A stretch of DNA of 64,000 nucleotides from Streptomyces sp. TSRI0281. GTDB taxonomy: Bacteria; Actinomycetota; Actinomycetes; Streptomycetales; Streptomycetaceae. Numbering within the stretch: the stretch's first letter is position 1; each line of letters starts with the position of its first letter. Where the stretch lies: assembly GCF_001905125.1 (NCBI RefSeq), contig NZ_LWLE01000036.1, forward strand, positions 1-64,000. Direction: 5' to 3'. The translations under genes and the position numbers were made by a program. This document shows, piece by piece, positions 26,042-35,766 of this stretch. The notes under the pieces were generated by a model. That model was given only the letters and a program-made list of their open reading frames with translations. It did not search any database and was not told the origin of the DNA.

Positions 26042-26710
26042 TCAGGGTCCCAGGAGACGGCTGTCGAAGCCGTCGGCGAGGAGAGATTCGTACGCGGCAT
26101 GCACGTTCTCCGGGACGTCCTGCTCGATGGCGAATCCGAGCTTTGGATACTCGATCACCCGCTGGAGGTCTCCGACGAGCATGTCCAGGACGAGTTTCCC
26201 GTCGCCGATGCTCTTGAGGTAATCGTCGAACTCCAGTGGCTCCGAGGCACAGATGATCTCGATCTCGGGCCACAGCTTGCGGGCGGTGGCGAAGGATCGA
26301 CGCTCCATGTAGGGCTTGGAGACCAGCAGCACGCTTTTCGGTGTGATCCCGGCGACGGCCAGCACCTCGCGGGAGAGGGTGATGTTCTGCCCGGTGTTCC
26401 CGGCGTTCGGCTCCAGCAGGATCGCCGAAGCGGGGACGCCGAGGCCGATGGCGTGCTCGCGGAAGTGCACGGCCTCGCCGCGCGGGAACACCTTGGCGGT
26501 GGTGGGGCTGTTGCCTCCGGTGAAGACCAGGTGCGGGAAGAGTCCGGCGTGATACAGCTCGGCGGAGAACGCGGCCACTCCGAGGTCGTGGCTGCCCAGG
26601 CCGATCGCCGCGTCGGCAGGCCGGACCTCATGATGCGTCTGGTGGTAGTCCCAGATCAGCTTGGCATGCTGCCACTGATCCTCGCTGAGGGCCTGCTGGT
26701 TGTCGCTCAC
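26042..26710 (-). CDS. YdcF-family (DUF218) protein
   Basis: This 222-aa protein matches the YdcF family: IGLGSHDLGVAAFSAELYHAG, LVFTGGNSPTT, ILLEPNAGNTGQNITLSREVL, VLLVSKPYMERRSFATARKLWPE (split). It has no membrane anchor, so it is likely the cytosolic type; the biochemical role of the family is poorly defined (S-adenosylmethionine binding reported for E. coli YdcF). GTG 26710 has a GGGGAG site upstream, better than the GTG at 26731. Confidence 0.8.
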   Translation of the reverse strand: MSDNQQALSEDQWQHAKLIWDYHQTHHEVRPADAAIGLGSHDLGVAAFSAELYHAGLFPHLVFTGGNSPTTAKVFPRGEAVHFREHAIGLGVPASAILLEPNAGNTGQNITLSREVLAVAGITPKSVLLVSKPYMERRSFATARKLWPEIEIICASEPLEFDDYLKSIGDGKLVLDMLVGDLQRVIEYPKLGFAIEQDVPENVHAAYESLLADGFDSRLLGP

Positions 26711-26727
26711 GCTTGTTCTCTCCCCGG

Positions 26728-27039
26728 TCACCGTTGCCGGGGCCCGGTCAGCCCCTGGCTCATGGCCTCGATGCCCTCGATACTGCGCAGTTGGTGCACG
26801 AGTCCGTACTGCGCGGCCACCTCGGCGGCCTGGTCGAGGACGACAGGTCCATCATCGCGGGTGTACCGGTCGGAGAGCAGGATGTGACCGTGGGCGGTGT
26901 GCAGTCGCACGTGTGGCATCGGTGAGTCCGGCGTTCCGCTGTTGCGGGCGGTGCCGATGAAGTGCGGCCCCGCGTCCAAGGCGCGGTGCAGGGTGCCGGT
27001 CCGCTCTGCGAGCAGGACCGGCGAGTGTGCCGGAGGCAC
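26728..27039 (-). CDS. Hypothetical protein after cobM
   Basis: This 103-aa frame begins at GTG 27039, 15 bases after the cobM stop. The C-terminal two-thirds (MPHVRLHTAHGHILLSDRYT, VVLDQAAEVAAQYGLVHQLR) looks protein-like with a regular hydrophobic pattern. It may be translated from the cobLM message. The family is not recognised, and the start may be internal. Confidence 0.45.
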   Translation of the reverse strand: MPPAHSPVLLAERTGTLHRALDAGPHFIGTARNSGTPDSPMPHVRLHTAHGHILLSDRYTRDDGPVVLDQAAEVAAQYGLVHQLRSIEGIEAMSQGLTGPRQR

Positions 27040-27054
27040 GCCCCCGGCCGGTGC

Positions 27055-27804
27055 TCAGCACACGTGGCGGTCGCGCTCCGGGGAGTACAGGTGGCTGTCG
27101 CGGAACTGCTCCGCCCCCAGCGTGCGGCCCACCATGATCACCGCGGTCCTGACCACCCCGGCCGCCTTCACCTGCTCCGCGATCGAGTCCAGCGAGCCCC
27201 GCAGGATGATCTCGTCCGGCCGGGACGCCATGGCCACCACCGCGGCCGGGCAGTCCGCGCCGTAGTGCGGGAGCAGTTCCGCCACCACCCGGTCCACGTA
27301 CGCCGCGGCCAGGTGCAGCACGATCAGGGCGCCGCTGCGGCCCAGGGTCGCCAGGTCCTCGCCCTCGGGCATCGCGGTCGCGCGCTGGGCGACCCGTGTG
27401 AGGATCACGGTCTGCCCGACGGTCGGCACGGTCAGCTCCCGCTTCAGCGCAGCCGCCGCCGCGGCGAACGCGGGCACCCCGGGCACCACCTCGTACGGCA
27501 CGTCCGCCTCGTCGAGCCGCCGCATCTGCTCGTTGACCGCGCTGAAGACCGACGGGTCGCCGGAGTGCAGCCGGGCCACGTCGTGGCCCTCCGCGTGGGC
27601 CCGTACGAGCTCCGCCGTGATCTGCCCGATGTCGAGGTTCGCCGTGTCGACCAGCCGCGCCCCCTCCGGGCACTCGGCCAGCAGTTCGACCGGGACCAGG
27701 CTGCCCGCGTACAGGCAGACCGGGCTGGCGGCGAGCAGCCGCGCGCCGCGCACCGTGATCAGGTCGGCCGCGCCGGGTCCTGCGCCGATGAAGTACACGG
27801 TCAT
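27055..27804 (-). CDS. cobM: Precorrin-4 C11-methyltransferase CobM
   Basis: This 249-aa single tetrapyrrole methylase domain has VYFIGAGPGAADLITVRGA at the N-terminus, CLYAGSLVPVELL, LHSGDPSVFSAVNEQM, VPGVPAFAAAAAAL and VVAMASRPDEIILRGSL. It methylates C11 of precorrin-4 with S-adenosylmethionine. The start overlaps the cobL stop by four bases, showing translational coupling. Confidence 0.95.
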   Translation of the reverse strand: MTVYFIGAGPGAADLITVRGARLLAASPVCLYAGSLVPVELLAECPEGARLVDTANLDIGQITAELVRAHAEGHDVARLHSGDPSVFSAVNEQMRRLDEADVPYEVVPGVPAFAAAAAALKRELTVPTVGQTVILTRVAQRATAMPEGEDLATLGRSGALIVLHLAAAYVDRVVAELLPHYGADCPAAVVAMASRPDEIILRGSLDSIAEQVKAAGVVRTAVIMVGRTLGAEQFRDSHLYSPERDRHVC

Positions 27805-29060
27805 GGGGTGTCTCCTGTGTCTGCTGAGGCTGAGGTCTTGCGGCACGACCACTGCGTTACGGGCATCGCCTGGCGCCAGCCGGTGAAGCCGCCGACCGGT
27901 ACCGCGTGGGCCACCGCGAGCCGTACCAGCTCGCCGCCGTGCTCCCGGTACCGCGCGGCGAGCAGCGCCTCGGACTCCAGCGTGACCGTGTTGGCGACCA
28001 GCCGGCCCCCGGCGGGCAGCGCGTCCCAGCAGGCGTCGAGGAGGCCCGGCACGGTCAGGCCGCCGCCGATGAACACCGCGTCGGGCGCGGACAGTCCGGC
28101 CAGCGCCTCCGGTGCCCGGCCGGTGACCACGCGCAGGGCGGGGACCCCGAGCCGGTCCGCGTTGCGGGCGATGCGCGCCGCCCGTACCGGGTCGCGTTCC
28201 ACCGTGATCGCCCGGCACGACGGATGGGCCCGCATCCACTCGACGGCGATCGAGCCGGAGCCGCCGCCGATGTCCCAGAGGAGTTCGCCGGGCGCGGGCG
28301 CGAGCGTGCCGAGCGTGGCGGCCCGTACGTGGCGTTTGGTGAGCTGGCCGTCGTGGTCGTACGCCTCGTCGGGCAGGCCCGGTACGGCGCCGAGGCGCAG
28401 CGTGTCCGGGACGCTCCGGCACTCGACCGCGATGACGTTCAGCGGGTCGCCCGGCGGGTGCGCCCAGGTCTCCGCCGTGCCGTCGACATGGTCCTCGCCC
28501 TCGGCGCCGAGCTGTTCGAGCACCCGCAGCCGGCTCGGCCCGAAGCCGTGCTCGCGCAGCAGGGCGGCGACGGCGGCGGGCGTGGCCGCGTCGGCGCTCA
28601 GGACCAGCAGGCGGCGCCCCTCGTACAGCGCGGCGGCCAGCCGGGCGGCGGGGCGGCCCACGAGCGTGACGACCTCGGTGTCCTCCACCGGCCACCCGAG
28701 TCGGGCGCAGGCGTACGACACCGACGACGGGTGCGGCAGGACGTGCAGCGCCCCGGCCCCCAGCTCCTCGGTGAGGGCCCGGCCGATGCCGTAGAACATC
28801 GGGTCCCCGCTGGCCAGTACGGCGATGGCGCTGCCCCGGTGTGCGGCGAGGAGGCGGGGGACGGCGGGGCGCAGCGGGGACGGCCAGGGCACGCGCCGTC
28901 CGGTGCACGAGGGCGGGAGCAGCCCCAGCTGGCGCTCACCGCCGATCAGGACCTCGGCGCACCGGAGCGTGTCGCGCGCCGTGCCGGACAGGCCCGCCCA
29001 CCCGTCGGCGCCGATCCCCACGACGAAGACGGGGAGCGCGGACTTGGGGGCAGGAGACAC
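27801..29060 (-). CDS. cobL: Precorrin-6Y C5,15-methyltransferase (decarboxylating) CobL
   Basis: This 419-aa two-domain enzyme has an N-terminal CbiE-like methylase domain (FVVGIGADGWAGLSGTARD, AVLASGDPMFYGIGRAL, SVSYACARLGWP) and a C-terminal CbiT-like Rossmann methyltransferase (LLWDIGGGSGSIAVEWMR, VFIGGGLTVPGLLDACW). It methylates C5 and C15 and decarboxylates the C12 acetate. It heads a cobL-cobM unit read away from the rest of the cob genes. Confidence 0.95.
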   Translation of the reverse strand: MSPAPKSALPVFVVGIGADGWAGLSGTARDTLRCAEVLIGGERQLGLLPPSCTGRRVPWPSPLRPAVPRLLAAHRGSAIAVLASGDPMFYGIGRALTEELGAGALHVLPHPSSVSYACARLGWPVEDTEVVTLVGRPAARLAAALYEGRRLLVLSADAATPAAVAALLREHGFGPSRLRVLEQLGAEGEDHVDGTAETWAHPPGDPLNVIAVECRSVPDTLRLGAVPGLPDEAYDHDGQLTKRHVRAATLGTLAPAPGELLWDIGGGSGSIAVEWMRAHPSCRAITVERDPVRAARIARNADRLGVPALRVVTGRAPEALAGLSAPDAVFIGGGLTVPGLLDACWDALPAGGRLVANTVTLESEALLAARYREHGGELVRLAVAHAVPVGGFTGWRQAMPVTQWSCRKTSASADTGDTP

Positions 29061-29200
29061 GGCCGGGACCTCGGTGTTCGGGCAGGGGAAGGGGGCGGGG
29101 GCGCAGCCGAAACTCTACTGAACGGGCGAGTCCCGGCCCCGGCCAGGTGGCCACCGCCCCACGCACCGGCAAGTGGCCGCCGCCCCGCAAGGCAGGCATT

Positions 29201-29275
29201 GGTTCAGAGCCGCCGCCCCGCAAGGGCATGGTTCAGAGCCGCCGCCCCGCCAGGCGGGCACGGTTCAGAGCCGCA
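29201..29275. repeat. Three direct repeats covering the tetR 3' end
   Basis: GGTTCAGAGCCGC occurs at 29201, 29230 and 29262, followed by CGCCCC-rich sequence in each case. The third copy contains the real stop and last codons of the TetR gene. The other two look like tandem duplications of that end. An earlier partial unit precedes them. Confidence 0.7.
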
Positions 29276-29975
29276 GCCCCTCCGCGAGCAGCCCCACGTG
29301 CCGGTCGTACAGGGCCGCCAGGTCCGCCGTCCCGCCGCCCTCCGCCCAGTGCCGTACGACGGCCGTGAACACCGCGACGACCGCTGCGGCGGCGCAGCTC
29401 GCCTCCAGGTCGCCCGGCGCGCGCCCGGCGCGCTCGGCGATCAGTTCCGCGACGACGTCCTGGCCGCGCTGCTGCTCGTCCAGCCTGCGGGCCCGTACGG
29501 CGGGGTCGGTGAGGCCGAGCCGGGTACGGAACAGCAGCTCCGCCCGGTCGGTGGCCGACAGCCCGGCCAGCGAGTCGGTCAGCGCGTGCCGGACGGCGTC
29601 CACGACCGGCTCGCCCCCGGCCACGCGGGACCGCAGCGACCGGGCGAGCGCGAGGACCTGACCGTGGTCGTGGTCGTGCCCCTGGTCGTCGGCCAGGACG
29701 ATGTCCTCCTTGGCCGGGAAGTAGCGGAAGAGCGTGCTCGGGGAGACCTCGGCCGCGTCGGCGATCTGGTCGACGGTGGTCGCCTCGTAACCCTGCTCGG
29801 CGAACAGGCGGTACGCCTCGCTCCGGATGGTCCGCCGGGTCCGCAGCTTCTTGCGCTCGCGCAGCCCCATGGGCGGACCCTGGACACCCTGGCCGACGCC
29901 TTCGGCCGGGGCCCGGACCGACAGCTGCCCCGGCATCTGCCCCGGATTCGGAGCCGGGGTCTCCTTGACGCTCAT
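29265..29975 (-). CDS. TetR-family regulator
   Basis: This 236-aa protein has a TetR helix-turn-helix at about residues 40-90 (TRRTIRSEAYRLFAEQGYEATTVDQIAD...SPSTLFRYFPAKEDIVL). The 35-residue N-terminal extension is rich in Pro/Gly. A His-rich DDQGHDHDHGQ follows the DNA-binding domain and could bind metal. The C-terminal ligand domain is of the MftR-like type (LLFRTRLGLTDPAVRARRL). The start MSVKETPAP at 29975 is the first in-frame ATG. It is divergent from the YCII gene; target not evident. Confidence 0.88.
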   Translation of the reverse strand: MSVKETPAPNPGQMPGQLSVRAPAEGVGQGVQGPPMGLRERKKLRTRRTIRSEAYRLFAEQGYEATTVDQIADAAEVSPSTLFRYFPAKEDIVLADDQGHDHDHGQVLALARSLRSRVAGGEPVVDAVRHALTDSLAGLSATDRAELLFRTRLGLTDPAVRARRLDEQQRGQDVVAELIAERAGRAPGDLEASCAAAAVVAVFTAVVRHWAEGGGTADLAALYDRHVGLLAEGLRL

Positions 29976-30143
29976 ACGGTCGATTCTCCGGCACCCGCTG
30001 TCCCGGCGGCACCTCCCCGTACGGGGCAGGGTGGGTGATGACGGAGAAGTTCCGCGCGTGGTGTCGAGGAACCGCCCCCGGCTCCGACGTCCCCTGTGAA
30101 AGCCGCCCACCGGGGGCGGGCACAGGAACCGAGGAGCGAACTC

Positions 30144-30548
30144 ATGAAGTATCTGGTGATGGTCCAGGGCACCCAGGCCGACTACGACACGATGTCCGGC
30201 AAGGGCTCCGCGCACAGCGTGACGTGGAGCGAGAAGGACATGCAGACGATGTTCTCCTTCATGGAGGGCATCAACAACGACCTCGCCGAGTCCGGTGAGC
30301 TCGTGGACGCCAACGGTCTCACCGAACCCGCGCAGACCCGGTTCGTGAGCGCGGGCGACGACGGCCGGCCGGTCATCTCGGACGGGCCGTACGGGGAGAC
30401 CAAGGAACTGCTCGCCGGGTACTGGGTGCTCGACTGCGAGAGCCTGGAGAGGGTCACCGAGATCGCGGCCCGCATCGCGCGCTGCCCGCAGCCCGAGGGC
30501 GCGCCCGAGTACCCGGTGGTCATCCGCCCCATCCAGGGCGAGTGCTGA
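30144..30548 (+). CDS. YCII-related (DGPF) protein
   Basis: This 134-aa protein of the YCII/DGPF family has MKYLVMVQGTQADYD at the N-terminus and the diagnostic VISDGPYGETKELLAGYWVL. These ferredoxin-like dimeric proteins are regularly encoded next to ECF42-type sigma factors, as here (24 bases from the sigma gene). Their biochemical role is unresolved. A clear GAGGAGCGAACTC site precedes the ATG. Confidence 0.9.
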   Translation: MKYLVMVQGTQADYDTMSGKGSAHSVTWSEKDMQTMFSFMEGINNDLAESGELVDANGLTEPAQTRFVSAGDDGRPVISDGPYGETKELLAGYWVLDCESLERVTEIAARIARCPQPEGAPEYPVVIRPIQGEC

Positions 30549-30572
30549 GTACGCCGAAGGCCGGAGCCACGT

Positions 30573-31814
<1,242 letters not shown>

Positions 31815-31875
31815 ATCCCGTTCCCGTGAATGCCGTGAATCCCGGGCGGGGAACCGGGCGGTTCGGCCCATGCGG

Positions 31876-33138
31876 CTACGGTCTCCGGCCGAAGAACTCG
31901 ACCTCCGCCACGGCGACCCGGCGGCCCTCCCCGGTGCCGTACGCCGAGTCGACCGTGAGCCGGGCCCGTACGGTCTCCTTGCCGCGTACGTCGAAGGTCT
32001 GCTGACCCGCCTGGTCGCGCAGCCGGATCGTCCGGCTGGTCTCCTTGCCGTCCTTCGCCGTCAGTACGACGGTGATCCGCGCCGGGCGGGCCTGGGTGAG
32101 GAATTCGTCCTTCCGCGCCGAGGTCCCGGAGAAGACGACGATCTTCCGCACCCCTACCGGCTGAGCGAACTCGCACTCCAGGTACTCCCCGGCGCCCACC
32201 CCGGCCTCTTTCGGCGCCCAGTAGCGGTTGTTGAACCCGTCGAAGGCCGCACCCGCCGGATGGCCGGACACCGCGCTGGACGCGCGGAACACCGAGGGCG
32301 GCACCGACTCGGGAGTCCCCGTCTCCTCCTTCGCGAAGCCGAACAGGCCGGACAGGTGCGGAAGCGCGAACCAGATCCCGACCGCCAGCAGAAGCAGCAC
32401 GACCGGCAGCCCGAATCTCGGCCGCCGCCATCCGCGCTTCGGCCTCGTCCCCGCGACATGGGCCTGCCGGGGGCCGCGGCGGAAGATCCGGCGCCACCAC
32501 GGCGGGCGGACGTCGGGGGGCGGGCCGGGGTCGAGGAGCAGCGCACAGCGGACGCAGAGCGTGCGTCCCGGCGCGTTCTCCGTACGGCAGTTGGGGCAGA
32601 TCACCGGCGCTCCAGCAGGGACCGGCGCCGGTGTCTCGGGGGCGGGCTGCCTCGGCCCCCGGTCCGGCCAGGCATCAGGCCCCGGAGCGGGCCCGCCCAC
32701 CTCCTCCCCGGGACGCCGGGGAGCGGCGGTGGCCGGTGGAGGTGGTGTGGGAGGTGCAGAAGGTGCGGGTGGTGGGGGTGGGGTGAATGCGGGCGGAGGT
32801 ACGGGGGCGGGCGGAGTAGCGGGAAGGGGGACGAGGGCAGACGGAGGCGCAGGAGGGGGCACGTGGGTAGGCGCGGGTGCAGGAGGGGGTACGTGGCTGG
32901 CCGCGGGTGCCACCGGCGGAACCGGCGCAACCGGCGAAGCAGAAGGCGCAGACGGGGCCGGCGGAACAGGCGTCACCAGCGGGGGCGCCGGCACCCCCGG
33001 CGCGGGCGCGGGCGCGATCGGCGGAACAGGTGCCGGGGCCGCGCTCCCCTCCGCCGGCTCCCAGGCCAGGAACGCCTCGCAGGACGCGCAGAACTCCCGC
33101 CCCGGCGCGTTCCGGTGACCGCATGACTCACAGATCAC
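31876..33138 (-). CDS. Zinc-ribbon, transmembrane, discoidin-like protein at the end of the CIS operon
   Basis: This 420-aa protein has, in order, a zinc ribbon (CESCG...CASC, residues 3-20), a Pro/Ala-rich linker of about 150 residues, a second zinc ribbon (CPNCR...CVRC), a basic patch, one membrane helix (LPVVLLLLAVGIWFALPHL, about 245-265) and a C-terminal F5/8-type (discoidin-like) beta domain (HPAGAAFDGFNNRYWAP, VRKIVVFSGTSARKDEF). Topology suggests cytoplasmic zinc ribbons and an outside carbohydrate- or lipid-binding domain. It is the last gene of the CIS structural operon (4-base overlap with the tail gene), so it may tether the particle or baseplate to the membrane. That role is inference. 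Confidence 0.75.
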   Translation of the reverse strand: MICESCGHRNAPGREFCASCEAFLAWEPAEGSAAPAPVPPIAPAPAPGVPAPPLVTPVPPAPSAPSASPVAPVPPVAPAASHVPPPAPAPTHVPPPAPPSALVPLPATPPAPVPPPAFTPPPPPAPSAPPTPPPPATAAPRRPGEEVGGPAPGPDAWPDRGPRQPAPETPAPVPAGAPVICPNCRTENAPGRTLCVRCALLLDPGPPPDVRPPWWRRIFRRGPRQAHVAGTRPKRGWRRPRFGLPVVLLLLAVGIWFALPHLSGLFGFAKEETGTPESVPPSVFRASSAVSGHPAGAAFDGFNNRYWAPKEAGVGAGEYLECEFAQPVGVRKIVVFSGTSARKDEFLTQARPARITVVLTAKDGKETSRTIRLRDQAGQQTFDVRGKETVRARLTVDSAYGTGEGRRVAVAEVEFFGRRP

Positions 33139-33719
33139 TCCGCACCACCCCCCGAAGCCGCCGGGCTCCCGGCCGACGGCAGGATCTCCAGCGTGAACCC
33201 GACGTGCGCCGGAACCTCCGTACCGATCAGCTCCTCCAACCGCACCCGGTCGATCCGCCGCCCCCGCCCCGCTTCCGGCTCACGGACCCGGATCGTCACC
33301 CACGGGCGGGCCTGGCCCGGCAGCGGGGTGAGCGGCCGGGTCGACCACGCCGTACCGCCGCTCTCGACGATCTCCGGTTCCGCACCGGTCTCCAGCCGTA
33401 CCGCCTCGGCCAGACCGCCCGACGTCCCGCGCCGGGCATGCCGGGCCACCGCCCCCCGTACCGCAGCCCGTTGCCGGTCCGGGGCGCTGTCCTCGTACGG
33501 CTCCACGGCCACCCACTGGGCGAGCCAGGCGAGAAAGTCGTCGGGGGCGCTGCGGGGGTCGAGGTGGGCGGGCAGGTTGTCGATGGTGAGCAGGACCGGG
33601 GCGAGCACGTCGTCCAGCGCGGCGAGGAAGCGCTGGAGGAAGTCCTGCTCCAGGTAGACGGCGGGCAGTTGCTCGATCAGCGGGTGCGGGGTCGGGAGAC
33701 CGGGGACGCCGGTACGCAT
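33135..33719 (-). CDS. CIS tail protein, gpI/TIGR02242-like
   Basis: This 194-aa protein resembles the phage-tail domain found at the end of contractile injection baseplate operons. It has LIEQLPAVYLEQDFLQRFLAALDDVLAPV and FLAWLAQWVAVE, then RGTSGGLAEAVRLETG. It probably joins the outer baseplate wedges. It lies five bases after the gpJ-like gene and overlaps the following zinc-ribbon gene by four bases. Confidence 0.85.
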   Translation of the reverse strand: MRTGVPGLPTPHPLIEQLPAVYLEQDFLQRFLAALDDVLAPVLLTIDNLPAHLDPRSAPDDFLAWLAQWVAVEPYEDSAPDRQRAAVRGAVARHARRGTSGGLAEAVRLETGAEPEIVESGGTAWSTRPLTPLPGQARPWVTIRVREPEAGRGRRIDRVRLEELIGTEVPAHVGFTLEILPSAGSPAASGGGAE

Positions 33720-33723
33720 CGGC

Positions 33724-35766
33724 TCAGCCCTCCCGTACCCGGAGCGCGTGTTCGTAGCTGAAGACCAGCGCGTGCCGGTCCAGCGGAATCCGGGTGGTGG
33801 CTTCGGTGCGCTCCCCGGTCACCGGGTCCGCCGGATACAGCCGTACGTCCTCCACCAGGTCCACCCCGGGCACCCGTTGCAGGACCGCGAACGCCTCGCC
33901 CGACTGGATCGGCCGGCCGAACGGCCAGCCCTGCCCGTTCGGTCCGCCGGTCAGCGGGTTGAAGTACCCGTACAGCGCGGCGAGCGCCGTCTCACGGACC
34001 CGTTCGACGACGGCCCCCCGCTCGGCCTGCACCGTGGCGACGACGGTGACGCCCTGGTAGAACGGCGGCTCGACCACCAGCCGGGCCCCGATCGGACGGC
34101 GGGCGTCCAGATGCCCGGCGATGAGGCCGAGGGTCTGGGCGGGCGGGATGAGTTCGTCGAACACGATCCGGCCCTGCTCGTCACTGCGTCCGGCCGGTAC
34201 GACGAGCAGCCGCACTCCGCCCGCCTCGGCGCCGCCGTTCTCCCCGGCGCCCCCGTTCGCCCCCGCTGCCCCGCCGCTCCCGCCGGACCCGCCGGACCCG
34301 CCGGACCCGCTCCCGCCCCCGTCCTCTCCGGCCCGGATGCAGTGCACACGGGCCGCGTCCGGGGCGATCTCGCGGGCCAGGAGTTCGTAGTCGTGCGGGA
34401 CGACGGCCCGGTGCAGGGTCCGCAGCGTCATCGGCCCGCGCACCCGTGCGCTGTCGACGCTCTCCCCGTCGACCCCGCCGAGTGCCGGTCGGCGGTTCTC
34501 CACCCGGGCCACGTACGGGATCGCGCTGCGCAGGACCCGCAGGGTGGACCGGGCGACGTTGCCGCGCAGCCCGCCTCCGGTGCGGTAGGAACGCACCCGG
34601 ACGATGGCGCCCTTGTCCGGGAAGTCGCCGTAGTAGCGGATGCCGCCGTCCCGTTCCCGTACGGCGGGGCCGAACTCCACGCGGCCGGAGTTCGGGTCGA
34701 GGGTGATGTGGCGGTCCTCGGGCCCGGAGTGGGCGAAGTCGTCGACCTGGGTCCACCGGGTGAATCCGTCGCCGCCCGCCTGATCCGACACCTCCACGAC
34801 GAACTCGCCGGGCACCACGGGCGGGCGCGCCAGCGTGAACACCTGGCCCGGTACGCCCTCCGCCGCTCCGAGCACCTCGTCCGTGACGGTCTCGGCGTGT
34901 TCGGCGGGCACGGTCGCCCCGATCGTGAACGCGGAGATCCGGCGGACCACGGGCGGCGCCATGTACGTCGGCCGGCCCGGCTCCGCCTCGATCAGACGGC
35001 AGCGCAGCCAGCCACCGGTACGCCCCACGACGGCCGCCGGTACGTGGTTCTTCGGCAGATGCAGGATCAGCTCACCGGACCGGTTGAAGCCGCCCGTGTC
35101 GTCCTTCTCGATCTCGCAGACCGTCCAGGCGGTGCCGTCCCACGCCTCCCAGAGCAGCGGCGGCCGCAGCGGGTCGACCCCGACGCCCTCGACCCGGCAG
35201 TCCAGCCGCAGGACGACCACGCCCGCCGGAACCGCGGCGGACAGGCCCACGTACAGGCAGTCCCCCGGCGCCGGAGTGGCCCCGAAACACGCCACGTCCC
35301 GCCCGAGCGCCAGCTCCTCCGTACGGTCCACGGCTTCCCCGGGCGAGGGCCAGGTGGCGAGATGGGCAAAGGCGCAGGGCTCCACCGTCAGGGTCTCGGA
35401 GGTGGTGAAGACGACCGCCTCCTCCGTCTCCGTACGGACGGTGGCGACCTCCGTACCCGCCCGCACCACCACCGGGTCGGGCTGCGGCGCGGACAGCCGG
35501 AACGTCACCTCGGTCTGTGCGGCCGTGGGCGGGTGGAGCCGCACCCCGATCAGGTCGAGGAAGGTCAGATAGTTCTTCTCCGGCACCCGGTTCACCCGGT
35601 AGACGAGCTGGTCGACCATGGCCGCGAACGCCTCGATGAGGGTCACACCGGGGTCGGACACATTGTGGTCGGTCCACTCCGGGCAGCGCTGCTGCACCAG
35701 GCGCTTGGCCTCGTCCACCAGGTCCTGGAAGCGGCGGTCGTCCAGATGCGGACTGGGCAGCGTCAC
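33724..35766 (-). CDS. CIS baseplate wedge protein, gpJ-like (Afp11/12 type)
   Basis: This 680-aa baseplate assembly protein begins LPSPHLDDRRFQDLVDEAKR, with TDHNVSDPGVTLIEAFAAMVDQLVYRVNRVPEKNY, all typical of large baseplate proteins of extracellular CIS. A Gly/Ser-rich loop (about residues 520-560) interrupts the C-terminal part. GTG 35766 overlaps the gp25 stop by four bases. Relatives form the wedge ring that triggers sheath contraction. Confidence 0.9.
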   Translation of the reverse strand: MTLPSPHLDDRRFQDLVDEAKRLVQQRCPEWTDHNVSDPGVTLIEAFAAMVDQLVYRVNRVPEKNYLTFLDLIGVRLHPPTAAQTEVTFRLSAPQPDPVVVRAGTEVATVRTETEEAVVFTTSETLTVEPCAFAHLATWPSPGEAVDRTEELALGRDVACFGATPAPGDCLYVGLSAAVPAGVVVLRLDCRVEGVGVDPLRPPLLWEAWDGTAWTVCEIEKDDTGGFNRSGELILHLPKNHVPAAVVGRTGGWLRCRLIEAEPGRPTYMAPPVVRRISAFTIGATVPAEHAETVTDEVLGAAEGVPGQVFTLARPPVVPGEFVVEVSDQAGGDGFTRWTQVDDFAHSGPEDRHITLDPNSGRVEFGPAVRERDGGIRYYGDFPDKGAIVRVRSYRTGGGLRGNVARSTLRVLRSAIPYVARVENRRPALGGVDGESVDSARVRGPMTLRTLHRAVVPHDYELLAREIAPDAARVHCIRAGEDGGGSGSGGSGGSGGSGGAAGANGGAGENGGAEAGGVRLLVVPAGRSDEQGRIVFDELIPPAQTLGLIAGHLDARRPIGARLVVEPPFYQGVTVVATVQAERGAVVERVRETALAALYGYFNPLTGGPNGQGWPFGRPIQSGEAFAVLQRVPGVDLVEDVRLYPADPVTGERTEATTRIPLDRHALVFSYEHALRVREG

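Noticed and set aside
27805..28908. An N-terminal extension of CobM giving a 617-aa protein
   Set aside because: The extension is an Arg/Ala-rich wrong-frame reading of cobL; the conserved methylase start is at 27804.
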